From: Wyeomyia smithii
Lineage: Eukaryota > Arthropoda > Insecta > Diptera > Culicidae
Length of the DNA: 64,000 bases
Assembly (NCBI RefSeq): GCF_029784165.1
Contig: NC_073696.1
Location: forward strand, 174,768,912-174,832,911
Direction: 5' to 3'
Shown piece after piece: positions 57,478 through 64,000 of this stretch. Position numbers and translations under genes: made by a program. Each line of letters opens with the position of its first letter. The stretch's first letter is position 1. Below the pieces are notes generated by a model, which did no database searches, was not told where the DNA came from, and saw nothing but the letters and a program-made list of their open reading frames with translations.

Positions 57478-60400
57478 AATTTCCTATTATTTGATAATTA
57501 CATAAATTTTTAAACAAATACATTGATTGAATTAAAAAAAACAGAAAATCTTATTTCATGAACCATTACAATTAATTATTACTTCATTTACTTTTTATTA
57601 GATTTGCTTTTACTAAACTTAATGGTACCGCGTTAAAATAATTTTTCGAACCACGTTAAAATAACCCGCATTATTCTAAAAAATACGTAAAAACTCGGCG
57701 TATAAAAAACTCACAGAAATAACCCGCGTTGAAAAGACCCTCTTGAATACATGTTGTGTTATCGAAACTGTGTTGATTGGTCCTTGTTGTATAATTTGAA
57801 CTAAAACAAATGTAACCTCAACAAGACAAATCCAAGCTACTGTAAGGACATAACCTGATTGTATTTTTTTACAAACGAAATCGGATCACATGTATTTCGT
57901 ATTTCATATCAGTTGCAATGTTATTGACATCGAAACATCCATTTCACGCTAATATCACACGAAAAACAGTGTTCTATCAGCCTTATCCACAAATTGAATC
58001 TATCATAAATTTCCCAGTTCCAAAGTTTAAATACAGGAGTCGCACAGTCATTGTTAGTTTTGCGTTAAATCACTAAAGCATTGGTGGAAGCAGCGAGGTT
58101 TCCGAATTTGGCGTTTACGTCACCGACATACGAGGATACATCACATTCTTTGTACGTTTGGTTTGGTTTCCTTACTGTGTATAGTTGTCAATATAGGCAA
58201 CGTAGTGCTATGAACATTTTTTGCACCTCTAGGCGCTGATCTTTACACTGCATTATTAATTCTTTTTACCTCAAACCCTGATTAATACAAGTTAAGGCCA
58301 CGAACGAACCTTGGTTGCTATTGAAATTGTTTCATATAAAACCATGCAAGCTCGAGCTTGCCTATACATAAGCCAATCAGCAACGATCCTGCGAGACGGT
58401 GATTTCAACTGATATAGTTATGGTACATTCTTCGGGGTATTTCTTCATCATTCATACTCTATACATTAATGAGATGCTGATTACGCAAGCAAATTTCATT
58501 ACAATAATTGAGTTAATTAGACGATCGAGATGTAAAAGAATGTTTCTGAATCGTCACAGAATATCGATGGCTGGAATATAACATAGAACTTACAATATAC
58601 CTGAACTTACATGATTATTCCATTGGTTCAAATTTTAACAATTCCGAATAACAACATTATTACTGACCTTACAATAACAGTAACCAAAACAGTGTTTATA
58701 GTTTCTGGGGGAGAATAAGAGTTAACAGGTATGGTATTGTAGCATATTTATTCAATATCTTGATCGTTCGAGGTAGTGTGTTGGGTTGTGGAACGTGAAA
58801 GGAAGCATAACCCACGCCAATCCACGTAATGGTACAAAAGTTTTGTCACATACTACCAAAACCAGATATTTTTTAATATTACATATCGGGGATGCCGACA
58901 TACATTGCTCTTGCCACCCTAAAAGCTTTCCAAGCATAGTAGGTTTAAGTCAAAAAGTTTTTTTCCTTGAATTTCTACAGTTTTCTTAGTGAGGAAAGCA
59001 AAATAATTGACTGTTGCAGGTGAAGATTTTTCGCGTAGAGTGACCGTGAAATTGTAAACTGCTTGATTGTGGCTCAATATGACCGTCACAATTTATGCAT
59101 GGTCCCGCCATGCTGGTAACGTCAAGAAACTATTTTTTTGTGGTTTGTTTTGAACTGACGGCTTTTCGAGTTCGTTTCTCTTTTTACTCATGGAGCGGGA
59201 AACATTGACTGTGGTAGCGACGGGAAAGATAACGAGATTTTAATTGAAGAACGCGAACTAAGATAAAAATAATCATTATCGTTGTCTGATCGAAAATCGG
59301 AACCTCGGTTTTAATTGATGCAGCGGATTGTAAGTCTCCTTATGTTTTGCCATTGAAAAGGTACGCCTCGAGCAAAATGTATGTGATGTTTATGAAAAAA
59401 ACATCGAATTTAAATAAACGTAGCTGTTAAATCTACTGACAAAATACCAAATGGAACAGCAGTTTGCGATGAAGGACTTTCTTAAATTATTTCACTTTTA
59501 TTCAAATAAATTGTATTTTTACCATAAGGGTTACTAAGTCAAAAAATAGAGAAAATCAACAGCACAAAATATTTATCTGTTATTCGATTCACTAAAAAGG
59601 TCAAGCTTAAAAATTTTAGTATATATAATTTTCTATTATTCTCCTTACTGGTTATATTTTTACATGTCCTCTATGAAAAAATGAATTGATATTGGCATAT
59701 ATAATAGAATTCATAACATTTTAGGTTGAAAAAAACAAAAACAAAAATTGAACTAATCTTTTTAAAAATGCTGCAATGTGGATTAATGTCGTTCATCAGA
59801 CTTTGAAAACAGCGATGCCTGATTGTAAGACAAGTCTTCATTTCGAAGATATTTGAGTTTATGTTAACGTATTTGATTTTGTGAAGACTTTCTTAACATA
59901 GACGGAAATTACACTCTGAAAAAACACGAAAATTCATTATTTTTCGACCTCCCGGAGTAGGGTCCCCCCTCAAGCGTTTTAATATCGCTACAATAAAGTC
60001 GGCATGATTTTCAAAGGGGATGACGCTTGACGTTTTATTTTTGTATCCCAATTAAAAATTCAACCTTAGGGCGATTGACCGAGTATTCTTTTTTTTTATT
60101 TTACACCGTCTTTGAACAAATCATGCAGACTGAATTACTTAAGCCTAAACTTAACTAATTCTAATTCTATTTAAAAATACGTTCCTTGACAACATAAAAT
60201 GGAACATATCATAAAGTTTAGCTATTATTTCGTACCTTTCGTCAAAAAATATGTATTTTAGAACAGATTTCTTGAAATATTCATATACATCTTATTTATT
60301 ACATTGTTATTTAAAATTGTAGGTGTGACTTAGGTTTAGAAAATTTTTGCTAATCCTGACGGGAAACTTAAAATGTATAAGACAAAAAATAAACTAGGTT

Positions 60401-61980
60401 GTGAAATAATCCTAAAATTTTTGATTTTAAAAATCATTAGTAGCACAAAATGAGATTTTCAGCCTAGAGGCACATCTGTGATTTCCAGCCAAATGAAAAA
60501 TGGTTGATTAAAATCGTTGCTTGGAATTGCTAAGTGACTGATCAGTGTTCTTCATAGTTCATAAACTTTCGGGCAATAATAAAATTTATGTTTCACACTT
60601 GTAGTATAAATTAACGACAGTTTGCAAAAGCTATCAAACCCAAATTCCCAATACAATTCTAAGATGTTATCATTTGTGAAAGGTTCGAAAAAAATGTATG
60701 TATAATCAAAATACTAGTACTTCTCCCTACCACCAAGGAGTGTTAGACTGATCAGAAAAAAAAATATTCAGCAGCCAGCTTGAATGAGTTTTGCAATAAC
60801 TCCCGTCCCGTTGCGGGTCACGATTAGCATCTACATCGGCAATCTGGTTTTTGCTAATATGTTCCTTAGAACTCGAGAGTAACACTCTGCTTAGGCTCTA
60901 GTAAGCGAAAAGGTGTCCAATTCCGCCCCATTGCGTTATAAATTAATAGTCCGTCGTCAGCAAGTCTAAAGTGGTATTTACACTCTACCCCTCTTATTGC
61001 CGGTGCGAAATCTGCTCATGTTTTTCATCGCAATCCAAAGGCAAGAACTACAAGTTTCCTGCCCTTACATAACGCAGTCAGCTAAGTTCTGCTATACAAC
61101 TTCTCTCACTCATAGTTTATGTACCATTGACTCAAGAACACTCGGAGACTGAATAATCAATCGGTTTGCTTGAACCATGTAAAGGTTTACATTCACCTTT
61201 ATATACAACTAAAAACTCTTATTCCGTAGCTTTCTTACAGGTAAGGCGGAATTATTCAATGAGTTCTTGGTCAACAAATGTATCGGGTGGTACCTGTAAC
61301 GAGATAGAACTGTATGCAGATAGATCTGGTTAGTAAAATATCAAAGTGACGGGGTTGAATCAAGTTTACCTACACGTCTTGCTGATGACTGATGAGCTTC
61401 AAATTGTTACTCGAAATGCTTTACGGACATCTATAAACAGTTAAGTGTAATTCGAATTTCAAATTATTCGTTACAATCAAAAGAAGAATTAAGTTCAATG
61501 ATGTTTATGGCAATGGAAAATGAGTGCGGTAGAGATTTGAATTAAAACAAAGGGATATTCGAAAAAACTGCTGTCAAAAAAGGTAAACGTTTTTAAGGAA
61601 AAACTGATTTATTTTTCATGAAAATAAATTCACCAATAACGCAAAATTGAACATCTCTTGATTCTATCAATAAACTACACCAAGTTTTAAGCGTAATGTG
61701 ATAATGCTACATATATCTGGCCAAAACACATACTTTCTATTGATATGGTGTTTTTGAAGAAATGGAATTATTTTTTTTCCAAACATTCGTTTTGCTTCAC
61801 ATTTTTATTCATAGCCGAAACACATGTTTCGACCATGATTTTGACAGAAAGAGCAAAGTCTTTTGTTGTCCATTACGTTGGCCGGCCTTTCACTACCTTC
61901 CTTGTGAAGTATTGTTGACGTTTATAGAATATAGGGTAAGAAACGGCTTAAGCAGTAGCGCCTATTATATTCAGTCGAAG
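57478..61980. other. Unassigned AT-rich stretch, about 4.5 kb
   Basis: No domain-bearing frame. 57630-57740 has CGCGTTAAAATAA and AACCCGCGTTGAAAA words related to the 46144 MITE. 60780-61330 is somewhat GC-richer without recognisable content. Open frames at 58399-58581 and 58786-58989 are short and featureless. Confidence 0.4.
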
Positions 61981-62236
61981 AAAACAGGCCTCAAACTCCT
62001 GCATTTTGATCAATATCGACAATTTCGGTGATGGAAACGAAACCTTTGATTGTCTAGCTGTCTTACGAATATATGAAATACCGTTAATCACAAAGGAGCC
62101 TTTTAAGGTCTGGTCTGCGAATCCTAATGAGGTAATACATTTCATACGAAATACAGTGCCTAATTGGGAGAAAGGGTGCGATAGGACAACGACGATCACT
62201 TCCATCAATAGTGATATGTCTGCCACGAGTACCTAG
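61981..62236 (+). other. Weak coding-like patch
   Basis: The frame 62006-62236 reads NIDNFGDGNETFDCLAVLRI, then EPFKVWSANPNEVIHFIRN and ends near a stop at 62234. Composition is more protein-like than its neighbours, but no ATG, splice sites or homology are apparent. Could be an exon of a host gene or an element remnant. Confidence 0.2.
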
Positions 62237-62840
62237 ACTAAAGAAGAGGTATACCACAAAAGATCAAAATAATGGTCGCAGTGGTCCAAATCTTACAAAA
62301 AAAAAATCATAAAGGAGTTTGTGAACAAACATCGTTTGAAACAAATCGACCTATATTGCAGCCATTCAGGAGCCACTTCGGGTGCTGAAAAAACGCCTGC
62401 AAAACAGATGGAAACTGCTTAAAATAGGTTCGGGGTGATTGGAATAGTATCCCTCGATTGGTAACTTTAATCGATGATTGTTAAAGTTTGCTAACTTAGT
62501 TTTACAATCTGAAAACAAGTTCTGACAGAGAAACGATAGAGAACAGATTGGTATACTACTGTTTGAATTTCACCCAACTCGTTTCGAGTATTTCGTCTGA
62601 ATACACAGGCGGTTCCTAAAGCTGCTTAGAATATATTCCCTACCCTAGCTGAAACCAAGCCCGCGTCGCACATAGGAGTATTCGACCCAAAAAGTTGGCC
62701 AAAAGTCCGACATACAAAATATACGATTTCCATTATTTTTAATTAATTTCAGTTAAAACATACCCTCATGCTATCTCAGAACCCATTGGTGTCTTATCAC
62801 ATAAACCAAACTTTTATATTTCAAGATTAAAGCAAAGCAA
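62237..62840. other. Unassigned stretch
   Basis: No feature recognised. Confidence 0.4.
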
Positions 62841-62960
62841 AGCCTTGGTGCTACATTCCGTATCGGAATTCGACCTTCTGTTTTACTATACACAGACTTC
62901 GCAGCCGACTGTTAAGTGTACAGTACAATTGCGGGGCTAGCGCTACGATCCACTGTGGTC
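62841..62960. repeat. SINE- or LINE-tail-like fragment
   Basis: ACACAGACTTCGCAGCCGAC at about 62890 resembles ACACAGGCTTCGCAGCCAC in the SINE-like piece at 16820, and a B-box-like GGTCGAATTCC lies on the minus strand (62865-62875). Followed by TTGCGGGGCTAGCGCTACG. Too short to classify. Confidence 0.4.
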
Positions 62961-62968
62961 CAGAAATG

Positions 62969-63768
62969 AAAAAAGGTGGTCAAAAGTCATTTTCTCATAA
63001 ACGTTACATTTTAGAGCAATACTGTCTTCGGGAAAGTTTTAGAGTAAAAAAAGATCCTTCTTTGGACATTAACAGATCCGTGATTAATCCCTCTGCTATT
63101 GATCAACATGACTTAAATGAACTGACGTTAAAGTTGTTTTGTTTTCATGATTTTATAAGTTTCTGCAAATTTCTGCAAGAAATTTTAACTGCCGTGTGTG
63201 CAGAGCACATGGACAATTCAATTGGAGGTAATCTTGCCGTGGGATGTGTTGGGAAACGGCAGAAAATCGAAAACTACTTGTCAAAAGTAAATTTTTTGGC
63301 AGGAAAAATTGAAAGAAACCTAATTATCATCAAATAAAATCTGCTGTAACATATAAAAAATAAAGGTCTGATGTTGTTTCAAAAGTTCAGTAAGAATATC
63401 AGAGGTATAGTGGTATAAAATACGAATTTTAACGGCAAAAACCTTTTTTTTAAACATCATTGCACATAATCAGATAGCTCAGTAAGATTGAGAAATAGCT
63501 ACCTAGTGTCTTCAGCAAAGTTTTTTGTTATGTTATTTTGGAAAACTATTTTCTCTAAAAATCAATATTTTTTATCGCCGTCTTTGGCAACGGCGATAAA
63601 AAATATTGATTTTTAGAGAAAATATTTTTTTTATCCCACTTGTGGGGGGATTAATCACGGATCTGTTGATGTCCAAAGAAGGATCTTTTTTTACTCTAAA
63701 ACTTTCCCGAAGACAGTATTGCTCTAAAATGTAACGTTTATGAGAAAATGACTTTTGACCACCTTTTT
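62969..63768. mobile_element. Foldback element with about 122-bp arms
   Basis: 62969-63091 is repeated in reverse at 63647-63768 (AAAAAGGTGGTCAAAAGTCA, CTCATAAACGTTACATTTTA, GAGCAATACTGTCTTCGGG, GATCCGTGATTAATCC-type inner end), nearly identical. The 555-bp centre contains a strong hairpin next to the right arm. The apparent 123-codon frame crossing the left arm (from 62966) has no recognisable domain. Confidence 0.85.
63547..63624. repeat. Perfect 35-bp hairpin
   Basis: The arm 63547-63581 is the exact reverse complement of 63590-63624, separated by an 8-base loop CTTTGGCA; the base of the loop is GCCGT/ACGGC. It sits 22 bases from the right arm of the surrounding foldback element. Confidence 0.95.
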
Positions 63769-64000
63769 GCCTTTCTCCTAGAAAGGTATAGCAATCACTG
63801 AAAAAACCAAAGGTATAAAAGTGCTCCAAAGTGTCGAATCTCGTATATCAATCGACTTAGTTTGACGAGCTGAGCATTTTCTGTATGTGTGTGTGTGTGT
63901 GCGTATGTGTGTGTATGTGTGTGTGTGTAACGCTCTCCCAATCTCACTCGATTTTTTCAGAGATGGCTGGACCGATTTTCATGAAATTAATTGCAAATGA
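63769..64000. repeat. Single arm of the CTCCTAGAAAGG foldback family, cut by window end
   Basis: GCCTTTCTCCTAGAAAGG, GTATAAAAGTGCTCCAAA, GACGAGCTGAGCATTTTCTG, a TG microsatellite, CGCTCTCCCAATCTCACTCG and ATGAAATTAATTGCAAATGA match 45365-45560 in order. It abuts the previous foldback element directly. Confidence 0.85.

Noticed and set aside
62966..63337. 123-codon frame starting in the foldback arm
   Set aside because: The first 40 codons are the arm and reappear in the inverted arm at 63647-63768; the remainder has no recognisable domain.

Overview
This is eukaryotic, AT-rich DNA made almost entirely of nested transposable elements. It has no operons, ribosome-binding sites or prokaryotic gene layout. 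Long (TA)n tracts, I-, CR1/L2- and RTE-type non-LTR retrotransposons, Tc1, hAT and pogo/Tigger DNA transposons, tRNA-derived SINEs and many long-armed foldback elements together suggest a large insect genome. A culicine mosquito (Aedes/Culex type) is my best guess, based on how several repeat families look rather than on a database match.

Layout. 1-3924: minus-strand I-clade retrotransposon copy 1, cut by the window edge and carrying a 265-bp inverted-repeat insertion. 4390-9695: an old dispersed repeat split by an apparently full-length CR1-superfamily element (ORF1 + EN-RT ORF2) with one in-frame stop. 10250-21225: an RTE-like retrotransposon split by about 9 kb of other repeats, including two long-armed foldback elements (13511-15889 and 15914-20652), a SINE-like piece and a GAATC-rich block. 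21230-24820: AT-rich DNA with short recurrent repeats. 24828-27866: a Tc1-like element whose right inverted repeat has expanded into (TA)n, with a 1-kb inverted-repeat element inside the TA tract. 27867-29760: 5'-truncated CR1/L2-type retrotransposon. 31898-33213: hAT element with terminal repeats and an 8-bp target duplication.

36558-37523 is the best candidate for a real host gene: a 314-codon acidic coding exon with plausible acceptor, strong start context and a GTAGGT donor. A tRNA-derived SINE lies in its presumed downstream intron, followed by a nearly identical tandem duplication of 3.39 kb (38510-41903 and 41904-45297). Each duplicate holds a decayed pogo/Tigger transposase fragment and all or part of a foldback element.

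45576-48960: another old repeat split by a 2.4-kb hAT-like element, which itself contains a 533-bp pogo-type MITE. 49430-49731: (TA)n. 50179-55845: nearly complete I-clade copy 2 (gag-like ORF1, then EN-RT-RNase H ORF2), with a few nonsense codons, one frameshift and a deletion. 56290-57473: a DNA transposon with about 30-bp terminal inverted repeats, a 4-bp target duplication, repeated internal motifs and a coding-like interior that I cannot place. 57474-64000 is mostly unassigned, ending in a SINE-like piece, a foldback element with a perfect 35-bp hairpin, and a further repeat arm.

I found no bacterial defence system, CRISPR array or rRNA gene, and recognised no functional tRNA gene. The most interesting content is the nesting history, the recent tandem duplication, the uncharacterised transposon at 56.3 kb and the unidentified host exon.
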